Shown: positions 42,311-51,632, counted from the stretch's first letter. The stretch: DNA of 64,000 nucleotides from Streptomyces sp. MJM8645 (GCF_001625365.1 NZ_LJJF01000002.1:496001-560000); one strand, 5' to 3'. The notes: a model not told the origin generated them from the letters alone. A program made the numbers and translations.

Positions 42311-43834
42311 ATGAGTACGGACGTTCAGATAGCAGCGCAGGAACTGCTGCCGATCCCCAGCCCTGTTGGCCACGCCCCCACCGGCCAGGTGGCGGCGGCA
42401 GGCCCCGAAGACCCTACGATCGCTGTCGGCACCAGTCCTGTCGGGCTGGCGTTCACCCCCAGCGGTGACCTCTACGTCACCAACAGCGGCTCGAACACTG
42501 TGACGCTGATCGACACCAGCACCGACACCGTCACCATCGCGAGCATCCCCGAAGGCGGCACCACCCCGAGCTGGCTGACGGTCGCCCCCAACGGCAACGC
42601 CTACATCCCCAACAACGGCTCGGCCAACGTGTCGGTGCTGAACACCGCCACCAACACGCTCGTGGGCGCCCCGATCCCGCTGTCCGGCGGTCCGGCCGCG
42701 GCGGTGGTCGTTCCCAGCGGCAACGTCTATGTCAGCCAGTTCTTCGCGAACAGCGTGTCCCTGATCAACACCACCACCAACACCGTTACGGGCGGGCCCA
42801 TCGCCGTCGGCTCCAACCCGGTCGGAATGGCCGTCGCACCCAACGGCAACGCCTATGTCGCCAACCGAGGGTCGAACAACGTCACGGTGATCGACACCAG
42901 CACCAACACCGTGGTGGGCGCCGCCATCCCCGTCGGCACCCAGCCGAACTTCATCGCGATCGCCCCCAACGGCAACGCCTACGTCGCCAACATCGCATCC
43001 AGCAACGTGACGGTCATCGACACCACCACCAACACCGTCCTGGTCCCCAGCATCCCCGTCGGCTCCAGCCCTTGGGGAATCGCGGCCGCCACCAACGGCA
43101 TCGTCTACACGGCCAACCTCGGGGCCAACAACGTGACGGTGATCGACACCAGCACCAACACCGTGGTGGGCGCCGCCATCCCCGTCGGCACCGAGCCGAT
43201 CGACGTGGCGGTCGCCCCCAACAGCAAGGTCTATGTCGCCAACTTCGGGTCGAACAGCGTTAGCGTCTTTCAGGGCGCGCCCACGCTGAGCGGCATCAGT
43301 CCCAACCACGGATCCACCACCGGCGGCACCGTGGTGACCATCACCGGTACCAACCTGACCGGCGCCAGCGTCACCATCGGCGGCAACCCCGCCACCAACG
43401 TCATCGTCAATGCCGCGGGCACGCAGATCACCGCCACCACCCCGCCCGGGGCGGCCGGACCGGCCACCGTCACCGTCGCCACCCCCAGTGGCACCGCCAG
43501 TCTGGTCAACGGCTTCACCTACTTGGCCGACGCCACCTCGCTGACCGCGACCCCGGCGCTGGCCAAGCTGTTCCCGCCGCAAGTGTTCTACCCGTTCCTC
43601 AACGCCACCCTGGTCGACCTCGTCACCGGACTGCCGGTGCCCGGCCAGACCATCACCTTCAGCACCGGCAACCGGACCCTGGGCACCGCCATCACCAACG
43701 CCGAAGGCACCGCCCAGCTTTCCGAGGCGATCACCTTCCCGCTGATCCTCGCCAACGACGGCTACACCGCCGCCTTCGCCGGCACCGCCGGCCTGCTGCC
43801 CTCCACCGCCAACGCAGGCGTCATCATCCCGTAG
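42311..43834 (+). CDS. YVTN beta-propeller protein with IPT/TIG domain
   Basis: The 507-residue protein has about seven repeats of 41-43 residues (about 32-320) with the pattern VAPNGNAYVAN...NNVTVIDTSTNTV, i.e. a seven-bladed YVTN propeller. An IPT/TIG immunoglobulin-like domain follows (ISPNHGSTTGGTVVTITG, about 335-410), then another beta domain resembling a bacterial Ig-like fold. No signal peptide is visible: the N-terminus is MSTDVQIAAQELLP. Export by another route or an intracellular role is open. GAAGGGG precedes the ATG. Two blades contain an identical 57-bp block. Confidence 0.8.
   Translation: MSTDVQIAAQELLPIPSPVGHAPTGQVAAAGPEDPTIAVGTSPVGLAFTPSGDLYVTNSGSNTVTLIDTSTDTVTIASIPEGGTTPSWLTVAPNGNAYIPNNGSANVSVLNTATNTLVGAPIPLSGGPAAAVVVPSGNVYVSQFFANSVSLINTTTNTVTGGPIAVGSNPVGMAVAPNGNAYVANRGSNNVTVIDTSTNTVVGAAIPVGTQPNFIAIAPNGNAYVANIASSNVTVIDTTTNTVLVPSIPVGSSPWGIAAATNGIVYTANLGANNVTVIDTSTNTVVGAAIPVGTEPIDVAVAPNSKVYVANFGSNSVSVFQGAPTLSGISPNHGSTTGGTVVTITGTNLTGASVTIGGNPATNVIVNAAGTQITATTPPGAAGPATVTVATPSGTASLVNGFTYLADATSLTATPALAKLFPPQVFYPFLNATLVDLVTGLPVPGQTITFSTGNRTLGTAITNAEGTAQLSEAITFPLILANDGYTAAFAGTAGLLPSTANAGVIIP
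42884..43192 (+). repeat. Identical 57-bp blocks in propeller blades
   Basis: The 57 bases at 42884-42940 are repeated exactly at 43136-43192, 252 bp (84 codons, two blades) apart. Identity at silent sites suggests recent duplication or gene conversion between blades. Confidence 0.8.
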
Positions 43835-43998
43835 CCGGCGAGGAGGCAGAAGACGAAGGCGGAGCAGGGCTCTTGGCGTAGTAGCCCGGGGAACGGAGAC
43901 CTGAGAGCTCGTCACACAGTCCTGCGCTGTGATCACTGCTGGGGCGCGTTTCGAAAGTGCTGGTCCCAGCCATTCGTTGATGGCTGCGACCAGCACTG

Positions 43999-44927
43999 TT
44001 GCAACGACCCCTCCGTTGTCCGCAGGGGCACCACCCGCGAATATCCCCGTACACCTACCTGCACTCGGGCTGCCCCTCCTGCCGGAGCCAGGAGAGCCGC
44101 ACCGCCCGGCTGGAAACCCTGGAAGCCGTCGCCGTCGAACCCGCCCCGTTCAGGATCGGTCCGGAGATCGCTTCCCAGTGGCACCCGACCCGCAACGGCC
44201 GCATCAGCCTGGCCAAGCTCTCCCCCGGGTCACGCAGAACGGTGTGGTGGCAGGGCAGGACCCCTGCTGCGACCACGAGTGGCAGGACACGCCGGAGCAG
44301 CGGGACAAGGGGCAGCGCCTGCGCTGCCCCGAATGCCGCACGATCCTCGACTCGCTCGCGTTCCACTTCCCGGAACTCGCCGCCGAGTGGTCGTCCGTGA
44401 ACCCGCTCTCGGCCTGGCACGTGCGCCCCAGCGGTCAGACGGCCTTCGTCCCGACATGGGTCTGCACCGCCGACCCCGCGCACGTGTGGCAGACACCCCT
44501 AGCCTCCCGCGCGGCCGGCAGCGGGTGCCCCGAGTGCAGGGAACACGGCAAGTCCCGGATCGAGCTCGACCACCACGCGGCCGCCGAACGCGCGTTCGGC
44601 AGAGCATCGTCCGGTCAGGCCGTACGCCATGCCGCGTTCGTCCGGCGCAGCGTCTGGCACGTCGACATCACGGTCGAACTCTCCGGCGGCCGGAAGCTCG
44701 CCGTGGAGTACGACGGGTCCTACTGGCACGCGGACAAGGCCGATGTCGACGAGGAGAAGTCCCGTGACCTGCCGGCTGCGGGGTACCTCGTCGCGCGGCT
44801 GCGCGAGCATCCGTTGCCCGCGCTGCCGATCGACGATCCCGGGTACGCCGAGTTCACCGTCCACTCGACCGTCTCCGACCCGGACGGTGTGATCGAGCGG
44901 GTGAAACGCTGGACGTCCGAACACTGA
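43999..44927 (+). pseudogene. C-terminal remnant of a zinc-ribbon/endonuclease protein
   Basis: From 43999 one frame reads LRCPQGHHPRISPYTY, HSGCPSCRSQESRTARLE and ASQWHPTRNGRISLAKLSPG up to VWWQ (about 44254). The sequence then continues in another frame (about 44270) with CDHEWQDTPEQRDKGQRLRC, further zinc ribbons and a PD-(D/E)XK-like end: KLAVEYDGSYWH then EEKSRDLPAAGYLVARLRE. The frame change, lack of a proper start and the N-terminal half at 40.8 kb mark it as decayed. The last 220 codons are intact and could still be read from an internal start. Confidence 0.65.
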
Positions 44928-44966
44928 TTGATCACGGAACACGCCGTGACGGCAAAAGGTGCGGCC

Positions 44967-45632
44967 TCAGGCTGTCGCCTGGCGCTCGCGCAGGACGACG
45001 GCCCCTTCGCCGTCGAGTTGGTCGCAGTAGGGCGCGCGGCCGGCCATCGCCATGACCAGGGCCAGGGTGGTGCCGGACACCCGTGGGCCGTCACCGGCGA
45101 CGAAGGGGCCGTCGGTGGCCGCCAGCCGCAGGCCTGCGGCACGCTTCTTGGAGAGGACGGGCAGGTCGGAGCCCTGGTAGTAGGCGGCCAGGGCGGTCAG
45201 GACGTCAACCGGGTAGTCGCGCTCGATACCGAGCGGTCGGCGGATGTCCTCCGCATGCACGACGGTCTCCCCGAGCATCGCCACTCTCGGCAGGGGCGGC
45301 TTGGTCGTGCTGGTGATCACCTGGCGGAACCGCGCGAGCGTCTCGGCCGGAGCGGCGCCCATGTGCTCGGCCAGCCGCAGGGCAACCTGCCGGTCGAAGT
45401 CGAAGCGACAGCGGACCACACCCGCCATCCACCGCACCGGGCCGAGGCTCGCCCCGGCGGTCATGTGCGCGAGCACCTCGCGGACGGTGAACCGGTCGCA
45501 GAGGGACCGGGTGGCCCACTGCCCCTCGTCCAGTCCCGCCAGGTCGGCGGCCAGGGCTGCCCGTTCGGCGTGGACCTGCTCCCAGGTGTCCGTCGCGGGT
45601 CGAGGACTGTCGTTCGGTGTCGACGGTGGCAT
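44967..45632 (-). CDS. Maleylpyruvate isomerase/DinB-like mycothiol-dependent family protein
   Basis: The 221-residue protein has the four-helix DinB/mycothiol-maleylpyruvate-isomerase N-terminal layout: an opening ERAALAADLAGLDEGQWATRSLC helix pair, FTVREVLAHM with the metal-binding His, and a later GETVVHAEDIRRPLG with a second His. Such proteins bind a divalent metal and often use mycothiol. ATG 45632 is used; an Ala/Arg-rich open frame upstream is a GC artefact. Substrate unknown. Confidence 0.82.
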   Translation of the reverse strand: MPPSTPNDSPRPATDTWEQVHAERAALAADLAGLDEGQWATRSLCDRFTVREVLAHMTAGASLGPVRWMAGVVRCRFDFDRQVALRLAEHMGAAPAETLARFRQVITSTTKPPLPRVAMLGETVVHAEDIRRPLGIERDYPVDVLTALAAYYQGSDLPVLSKKRAAGLRLAATDGPFVAGDGPRVSGTTLALVMAMAGRAPYCDQLDGEGAVVLRERQATA

Positions 45633-45861
45633 GCGGGCACTGCTCCTGCGCGGTAGTCGGACGGGCGCCGAACCGGGCACCGGCGAAGCGAAGCTTCGCA
45701 CGCGTGAAGCCGCTGCGCATCCTCCGCAGCCGTGCGCGGGCCCGTTGCCGCCGCGCTCACGCGCCACCCGTACCAGACCCCCGAACTGCCGCGCCCGCAA
45801 ACCCGTGAACGTCTCCACCCTGTGACTCACGGCACCGCACAGTGCCGCTGCAAGCCGCCCG

Positions 45862-45933
45862 TCAGCGCATGTGTGTCCCACCGTTGATGTCGAACGTGGC
45901 GCCGGTGACGTAGCCGGCGCCGGCGCCGGGCTC
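45862..45933 (-). pseudogene. C-terminal scrap of a short-chain dehydrogenase
   Basis: The minus strand reads AGYVTGATFDINGGTHMR and a stop at 45862. This is the standard C-terminal end of classical SDRs. Upstream sequence does not continue the fold. It is a remnant of a lost gene. Confidence 0.6.
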
Positions 45934-46035
45934 CTCGGCCGACGGCCCAGCAAGGTTTCCGACTCGGCATCAAGGTTGTCTGAGCCGGACCTTGGCAGGC
46001 GCCGCCGCCGAGTCGGTCGTGCGTGGGTGGGTGGG

Positions 46036-47322
46036 TTACCAGGTGAGGAGGATGTAGCCGGGGCCGCCCTCGTTGCCGGTGCCGGCCGGATTCCGGCCGC
46101 TGGCGCCGGCCTGGCCGGGTGTGTCCTCGGAGCTGGGATAGACGCCGCCGCCGTCGCCGCCCACGCCGCCCGCACCCCCGTCCGCGCCGCTCAGGCCGTT
46201 ACCGCCCCGGCCGGTGCCGGCGGGCAGGGGCACGGTCGCCTGCCCGGGTGCGCCACCGGTTCCGCCGCGTCCGCCGGAGCTCCCCTGCGATGCGGGACCC
46301 CCGTCACCCTCACTGCCCTGAAGGCCTGTTCCGCCGGCGCGGGCATCGGAGGTGGATCCGGCGCTCCCGCCGGCTGTTCCGGGGGCGCCGGGGGAGCCGA
46401 CGGCATCGGTCCCCCTGCACGTGTTCCTCGGTGGGAACAGGACGCTGCCGGGCTTACCCGTGACGGCGGGGCCGCCCGCGGCTCCCGCGCCGCCCGCCCC
46501 ACCCCGTGCCCCGGTTCCGCCCAGACCGCCGACTCCGCCCCGGGTCCCGCCGGCGCGTTCGCCGGGCTTCCCGCCGCCGCCCCCGCCTCCGGGACCGCCC
46601 GCCCCGCCGAACGTTCCGGACAGTGCATCCGCACGGACGTGGCGTCCCCCGACCGAGGTCGCGCCGCTGTTGGTGGAGCCCTGCGAGCCGTTTGTGCCGG
46701 TGCCCCCGCCTCCACCGGCCGTGCCCGGGGTGAACGTGGCATCGGCCCGCCCGCCGGAACCGCCGCTCCCTCCGGTGCCCACGCCCGTGGGATCCGCTCC
46801 GGCAACGACCGCGACGAGCAGCCGCTCGCCCGGGTCGACGGGCACCACACACGACACGAACGCCCCACCTCCGCCGCCACCGCCACCGCCGCCCCCTGCG
46901 CCGCCGGCGCCGCCGCCACCCCCACCCCCGTCAGCGGGCCCGATGAAGTAGCTCCCGCCGCCGCCACCACCTCCGCCGCCACCACCACCGGCGCCCACCC
47001 CGCCGGGGCCGCCGGCGCCGACCAGGTAGATGGTCATCGACGTCACCCCGGCAGGAACGGTGAAGTAGTAGGCTCCGGGCTCGGTGTACTCCTGTCGCCC
47101 GACCGCAGCCGGCGCCGCCGCGGAAGCTGTCGCCGCAGACGCCGCCGCGGACGGGGACACCACCGCCCCCAGCAGCATGGCGCCGAGGCCGACGGACACC
47201 CGTAGACGCGATCGGCGACGCGACCCCACCGGACCTCGTACCGGCGACCGGTGCGTGATCGGGGACTCCGGCGCGCTGTGCAGGGGAGCACGGGAAGCCG
47301 TGGGTAGAAGCGGTGCAGGCAT
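46036..47322 (-). CDS. Glycine-rich secreted protein (GRS family member 2)
   Basis: The 428-residue protein has a long signal peptide (hydrophobic part about 40-62), the conserved QEYTEPGAYYFTVPAGVTS module, a Gly-run, CVVPVDPGERLLV, and then roughly 280 residues of Gly-X-Gly sequence with Ala, Thr, Ser, Pro and Arg, ending GPGYILLTW. A second CRG cysteine lies in the body. GAAAGGG precedes ATG 47322. It is the first of three tandem members on this strand, and the likely last in transcription order. Predicted surface or matrix protein. Confidence 0.8.
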   Translation of the reverse strand: MPAPLLPTASRAPLHSAPESPITHRSPVRGPVGSRRRSRLRVSVGLGAMLLGAVVSPSAAASAATASAAAPAAVGRQEYTEPGAYYFTVPAGVTSMTIYLVGAGGPGGVGAGGGGGGGGGGGGSYFIGPADGGGGGGGAGGAGGGGGGGGGGGAFVSCVVPVDPGERLLVAVVAGADPTGVGTGGSGGSGGRADATFTPGTAGGGGGTGTNGSQGSTNSGATSVGGRHVRADALSGTFGGAGGPGGGGGGGKPGERAGGTRGGVGGLGGTGARGGAGGAGAAGGPAVTGKPGSVLFPPRNTCRGTDAVGSPGAPGTAGGSAGSTSDARAGGTGLQGSEGDGGPASQGSSGGRGGTGGAPGQATVPLPAGTGRGGNGLSGADGGAGGVGGDGGGVYPSSEDTPGQAGASGRNPAGTGNEGGPGYILLTW

Positions 47323-47486
47323 GTCGAGGGACCCTTTCGGAGAGCGGATTGTCGGCGGCACGGTGCGAACCGGGGTGAACTCGTGGTGCCGGGTGCGCCA
47401 TCGGGCGCTTTCGGGAGGATCGCGTCAGGGACGGCTGCGCGCACGGTCCAGGCCGACCCGCGCCGCATGACGGGACCCTCGGCTAC

Positions 47487-48680
47487 CTACCAGGTGATCA
47501 GGACGTAGCCGGGTCCGCCGTTGCCGCCGCTGGCGGCTGGGGACAGGCCTGCCGTGCCGTCGGTGCCGGCCTGGCTTCCGGGGCTGGGGTTCGGCCCTCC
47601 GCCATGGCCGCCATTGCCGCCCGCGCCGCCCGCGCCGCCGGGAGCCCCGGTGCCGCCCTGGCCGACGCCCGGAGGCAGAGTGATCGGCAGGGAAGCGGGA
47701 GGCTGCGCCGCCGCGCCGCCCGACCCACCGGAGCCCCCGTCACCGCCCTGACTTGCCGCGCCGCCACTGCCTACCGAACCTGCGATCCCGGTGCCGCCCG
47801 CCCGCGCCGCATAGCTGGATGTCCCGGCCTGACCGGAACTGCCCCCGTTGCCTCCCACCAGGACGGCCCCGGTCCCGGTACAGCGGTTGGCCCTGCCGCC
47901 GGCTGCCCCGCCGCCGCTGCTGCCGCCCGCCGAGAGGCTGCCGCCAAGCCCTCCGACGCCGCCCCTGCTGCCGGCGGCCCGCTCACCGCGGAGGCCCTCG
48001 CCCCCGCCCCCGCCTCCGGAGCCGGCTCCGCCCACCTCGCCGCCGAACGCCTCCGCGAGTCCCCTGCTCACCACGGCGTAGACCACCGACTGCCCGCCCT
48101 TGATGTTCCCGGTGTAGGCGGTGCTTCCTGCCCCACCCCGGGTACCGTCCTGCCCGGGCGAGAACAGGGAGTCCGCCCTACCGCCCGACCCCGCGCCGCC
48201 ACCCCTTGCCCCGCTGACGATGCTCCCCGGCCGTCCGACGGTGCCATAGATCTCCTCTCCCGGTTTCACGGCGAGCGTGCACGACACGAAGGACCCGCCG
48301 CCACCGCCACCACCACCCCCACCGCCACCCCCACCGGCACCACCACCACCGCCACCACCAGCGGCAGGCCCCAACGTGTAGCTCCCGCCACCGCCGCCGC
48401 CACCACCTCCACCGCCCCCACCGGCAACACCGCCGGGGCCACCGCCCGCCATCACATAGACGGTCAGCGACGTGACCCCCGCCGGGACATAGAAGGCGAA
48501 GTCTCCCGGTCGGGTGTACTCCTTCTGCCCGGAGGGCTGCGCTACGCGCGGGAGCGTCCCTCCGGCGGCGACCGCCGAGGCCGGAAACACACCGGCCATC
48601 ATCACCAGGCCACCCACCAACGCCAGTGCGCCCACCGCCGCCCGCCGCAAACGAGAGGGCTCTCCACTCCGTCCGACCAT
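47487..48680 (-). CDS. Glycine-rich secreted protein (GRS family member 3)
   Basis: The 397-residue protein starts MVGRSGEPSRLRRAAVG, has a hydrophobic signal helix (about 18-42), then QKEYTRPGDFAFYVPAGVTS, a poly-Gly run, SCTLAVKPGEEIYGTVG, and a Gly-rich body ending GPGYVLITW. The layout and both ends match the neighbours at 46036 and 49068. The frame is open far upstream (to 49049) through a hexamer repeat, but ATG 48680 with AGGAC upstream gives the normal family start. Confidence 0.8.
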   Translation of the reverse strand: MVGRSGEPSRLRRAAVGALALVGGLVMMAGVFPASAVAAGGTLPRVAQPSGQKEYTRPGDFAFYVPAGVTSLTVYVMAGGGPGGVAGGGGGGGGGGGGGSYTLGPAAGGGGGGGAGGGGGGGGGGGGGGSFVSCTLAVKPGEEIYGTVGRPGSIVSGARGGGAGSGGRADSLFSPGQDGTRGGAGSTAYTGNIKGGQSVVYAVVSRGLAEAFGGEVGGAGSGGGGGGEGLRGERAAGSRGGVGGLGGSLSAGGSSGGGAAGGRANRCTGTGAVLVGGNGGSSGQAGTSSYAARAGGTGIAGSVGSGGAASQGGDGGSGGSGGAAAQPPASLPITLPPGVGQGGTGAPGGAGGAGGNGGHGGGPNPSPGSQAGTDGTAGLSPAASGGNGGPGYVLITW

Positions 48681-49067
48681 GACGTCGTCCTGCCTTTCGG
48701 GTCCGTTGACGCGGAAACGCGCAAAAGGGGACGACCCACGCCGCCACGGCCCTGGCACCGGCCCCACTTTGAGCATCGACCGCCGCCCACCACACCGCCA
48801 CCGTTGACGGGGCATCCGCAGTACCCTGGGCCGGCCACCTCGCCATCGCGATCGCGGCCGACCGCCGGGCAGCCGCTGCCACTGCCACTGCCACTGCCAC
48901 TGCCACTGCCCGAATGGTTCCCTGTGGACGAACCACACCTTGTGGCGACAGGCACCGCAGACCGCGCCGCTGTCTCCAGGCTGACCTGACCTCAGCCGAC
49001 CCCGGGCAGACCCCGCCCGGCCCGCGGTCCGCACCCGAAGCGGGACCACGTTCGGGGGTGACAGCTG
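48681..49067. other. Intergenic region between tandem glycine-rich genes
   Basis: The 387 bases hold no supported gene. They contain the TGCCAC hexamer array (48877-48910) and the promoter of member 3. Open frames seen here arise from base composition. Confidence 0.45.
48877..48910. repeat. TGCCAC hexanucleotide microsatellite
   Basis: About 5.7 perfect copies of TGCCAC occur at roughly 200 bases upstream of the ATG of glycine-rich member 3. Such arrays can change length by slippage. Confidence 0.85.
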
Positions 49068-50270
49068 TTACCAGGTGAGCAGGACGTAGCCGGGTCCGCC
49101 GTTGTGGCCACTGGTGGCCGGGGCCCCTCCGGCGGTGCCGCTCTGACCGGCCTGGCTTCCGGGACTGGGATCGGGGCCGCCTCCGTGTCCTCCAACGCCT
49201 CCGGCTCCGCCGCTCGCGCCGTCAAGGCCGGAACCGCCCTGACCGACACCGGCGGGAAGGGTGATGGGCAGGGCCACGGAGGACTGGCCGGGCGCACCGC
49301 CCTGACCACCGGTACCGCCGCTCCCGCCACCCGTGGATGAGCCGCCGCTCCCCACGCGGCCGGCGCTGCCGGTGCCACCGGCTCGCGCGGCCGAACTGGA
49401 CTGGCCGCCCCGGCCATAAGCACCGCCGCCGCCATTGGCCAGGACGGGGCTGGAACCCGTGCAGGCATTGACCCTGCCGCCCGCTGCTCCGGCGCCGCCA
49501 CTGCCGCCCGGGACTCCGGCACCGCCCAGCCCGCCGACGCCACCGGCGGAGCCGCCTGCCCGCTCGCCCCGGCCACCGCCGCCGCCACCCCCGCCGCTGC
49601 CACCCGTTTCGCCCGGCTGGCCGCCGAGCGCCGCGGCGCGTCCCTTGCTGGTCAGGGCGGAGACGAAGGACGGTCCGCCCGGGTAGTTGCCGGAGAACGT
49701 ACTGGTGCCCGCCGTGCCCGCGGTGCCGCTCGTACCGGGAGAGAAGAGGGAATCGGCCCTTCCCCCGGACCCTCCGGCACCGCCCGTACCCTGGCGCAGC
49801 AGCGTCCCAGGGCTTCCGACGAGGACCACGAGTTGCTCTCCGGCCTGGACAGCGAGCGTGCAGGACACGAACGAACCCCCGCCACCGCCGCCACCACCGG
49901 CACCTCCACCTCCACCGGCTCCCCCTCCCCCACCGCCACCGCCACCGCCGGCAGGACCCAGGACGTAGCTCCCCCCGCCGCCCCCACCACCACCGGCTCC
50001 CCCACCGCCGCCGACGCCGCCGGCACCGCCCCCGGCGACCACGTACGTGGTCACAGCGGTCACCCCCGCCGGCACCCGGAAGCGGTACCGCCCGGGCGTG
50101 GTGTACTCCTGCTGCCCCTGCCCCGACGCTCGGACCGCAACCGCGGAAGCCCCCTCGACCGGGGCCGCCACAGCGGGAGGCACACCGCCGCCCACCAGGC
50201 ACCCCAACGCGAGGGGAACACCCGCGACAACCCACCGCAGCCTCGCGGCACCCTCTGCCGACCCTGCCAT
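49068..50270 (-). CDS. Glycine-rich secreted protein (GRS family member 4)
   Basis: The 400-residue protein has a signal peptide (VVAGVPLALGCLVGGG region), QQEYTTPGRYRFRVPAGVTA, a Gly-run, SCTLAVQAGEQLVVLVG, the same VNACTG cysteine in the body as member 3 (RCTGTG), and ends GPGYVLLTW. GGAGG lies 5 bases before ATG 50270. Members 3 and 4 are the closest pair and align through the body (VNACTGSSPVLANGG against CTGTGAVLVGGNGG). It is likely the first gene transcribed in the tandem set. Confidence 0.8.
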   Translation of the reverse strand: MAGSAEGAARLRWVVAGVPLALGCLVGGGVPPAVAAPVEGASAVAVRASGQGQQEYTTPGRYRFRVPAGVTAVTTYVVAGGGAGGVGGGGGAGGGGGGGGSYVLGPAGGGGGGGGGGAGGGGGAGGGGGGGGSFVSCTLAVQAGEQLVVLVGSPGTLLRQGTGGAGGSGGRADSLFSPGTSGTAGTAGTSTFSGNYPGGPSFVSALTSKGRAAALGGQPGETGGSGGGGGGGGRGERAGGSAGGVGGLGGAGVPGGSGGAGAAGGRVNACTGSSPVLANGGGGAYGRGGQSSSAARAGGTGSAGRVGSGGSSTGGGSGGTGGQGGAPGQSSVALPITLPAGVGQGGSGLDGASGGAGGVGGHGGGPDPSPGSQAGQSGTAGGAPATSGHNGGPGYVLLTW

Positions 50271-50702
50271 GACACCCTCCATCTCTCTCCGGGACGAAGC
50301 GAACGGCACCCGAAGGCACACATCCGTCGATGGATCACCTGATCCACCACCACACGACTCGCCATCGCTGTGCCCGACACGGTGAGCACGTGCGCCCCGG
50401 GCAGACGCACCACCACCGTCACCCGAACCAAAGGGAGGCGCCGGTTCCGGCGCCGCGCGGCGCCGGAACCGCCAGGATTGGGACGGCCGCGATGGGCACG
50501 GTCACAGCCGATTTCCGGATCGAGACCGAACACGACGGCTACGCCTGCGCCCTGGAGGCAGTCGTCGAAGCGCGGCTCGCCGGCATCGAACCATCGCGCC
50601 CCCGGCCTCCCGTGTCCTGACGTTCCGACGGATTCGTCACCACGAGCCGCGCCGGAGGCGCAACGGCTTCTCGATCTCAGGTCCGGGCTGGGCTCGGCTT
50701 CG
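50271..50702. other. Intergenic region, at most a doubtful small ORF
   Basis: The 432 bases between a glycine-rich gene and a four-cysteine gene hold one possible 42-codon ORF at 50492-50620 (+) beginning MGTVTADFRIE. Its support is only a purine stretch upstream, so it is not called. An inverted GGCGCCGG pair near 50441-50465 may be a terminator for the gene at 50703. Confidence 0.35.
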
Positions 50703-51257
50703 TCACAGTGAGGTCAGGGTGAGAGTGACGAGGCCGCTGGCCCCCGAGATGGTGCCGTCCCCGAGCGGGCACAGTTCGGGGTTGGTGCCGGTGATGTCGG
50801 TGGCTTCCAGGATCTTCTCTGCGGTGTCGCCCGTGTAGCGACCGGCGGTGACGGTGCCGGTCAAGGTGGCGGCGCCGCCGGTGTCCTCCACGGAGGTCCA
50901 ATGCACGGCGCTGGTGCTCTGGTCGCTCCAGGTGATGGTCTCGTCGAACGGGGCCAGAGCGTGGAGCAGGTTGACACAGGTCTCGCCCGGCTCAGCGCTC
51001 GTGGTCGCGCTCGTCCCGGGAAGACCCGCCTCGCACGTCGCGTAGGAGTTCTGGTTGGCGATGCTGACGTCCTGCGGCCGGTCGGTCAGCACGGGGGTGT
51101 ACTCGCTGGTGAACGTGCCCTCGCACTGCACGTCCAGCAGCCCTTGAGCGTGAGCCGGTGCGCCGGCCGGGGCCAGCAGGAGCCCACAGGCCAGCGTCAT
51201 GGCCCCGGCCAGGCCGACGAGACGGGAGAGCGCGAATCGGGACGGAACGGCGTTCAT
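50703..51257 (-). CDS. Secreted four-cysteine family protein
   Basis: The 184-residue protein has a signal peptide ending AHA-QG (about residue 32) and a mature domain with cysteines in VQCEG, ATCEA, ETCVN and ELCPL, plus the central DETITWSD block. It is the third genomic location of this family in the window. GGAGG lies 5 bases before ATG 51257. It is divergent from the small secreted protein at 51633. Function unknown. Confidence 0.75.
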   Translation of the reverse strand: MNAVPSRFALSRLVGLAGAMTLACGLLLAPAGAPAHAQGLLDVQCEGTFTSEYTPVLTDRPQDVSIANQNSYATCEAGLPGTSATTSAEPGETCVNLLHALAPFDETITWSDQSTSAVHWTSVEDTGGAATLTGTVTAGRYTGDTAEKILEATDITGTNPELCPLGDGTISGASGLVTLTLTSL

Positions 51258-51632
51258 CGAACCTCCGGACGAGGGAACCTCAATCTGCTTTGTGCACTTA
51301 CGATGACACGGAACGTCGGCGCGGAGGGAGCGCACAACGACGGCGCGCCGCAGCGCGGACAGCGACGCGGCCCCGCATGCGCCCTGCGGGCACCCCGCAC
51401 CCCGGACTGCCACGACCGCCGCCTACCACGGCCCCGGGCCGCCTCCGCACCACCGGGATCGCCGCATCGATCCCCCAACCGCCCAACGGAGCAGCCGCCG
51501 TGGTGGAGGGCCCCGGCACAGTGGCGCGCGATGAGCGCAGCGGTGATCCTGTGAGCGACGACCCGCTGTCATCTCGGCCGGGCCCTCGTCATCATCATCG
51601 TCCTCACGGACCTACAGGCCAGGAGGCCAACG
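51258..51632. other. Divergent intergenic region, no gene seen
   Basis: The 375 bases separate two divergently transcribed secreted-protein genes and presumably hold both promoters. No supported ORF or strong dyad was found. AGGAGG at 51621-51626 is the ribosome binding site of the next gene. Confidence 0.4.

Noticed and set aside
46191..46988. Several open frames with Pro/Arg-rich or Ala-rich products across the glycine-rich genes
   Set aside because: Glycine codons (GGN) give long open frames in all phases and on the other strand. Only the frame with a signal peptide and the conserved ends is real.
46850..47000. CRISPR-like repeats
   Set aside because: The repeated units are GGC/GGT glycine codons of irregular spacing inside a coding region; no constant-length spacers.
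50492..50620. Small ORF beginning MGTVTADFRIE
   Set aside because: No clear ribosome binding site, no homology recognised and only 42 codons. Left uncalled.
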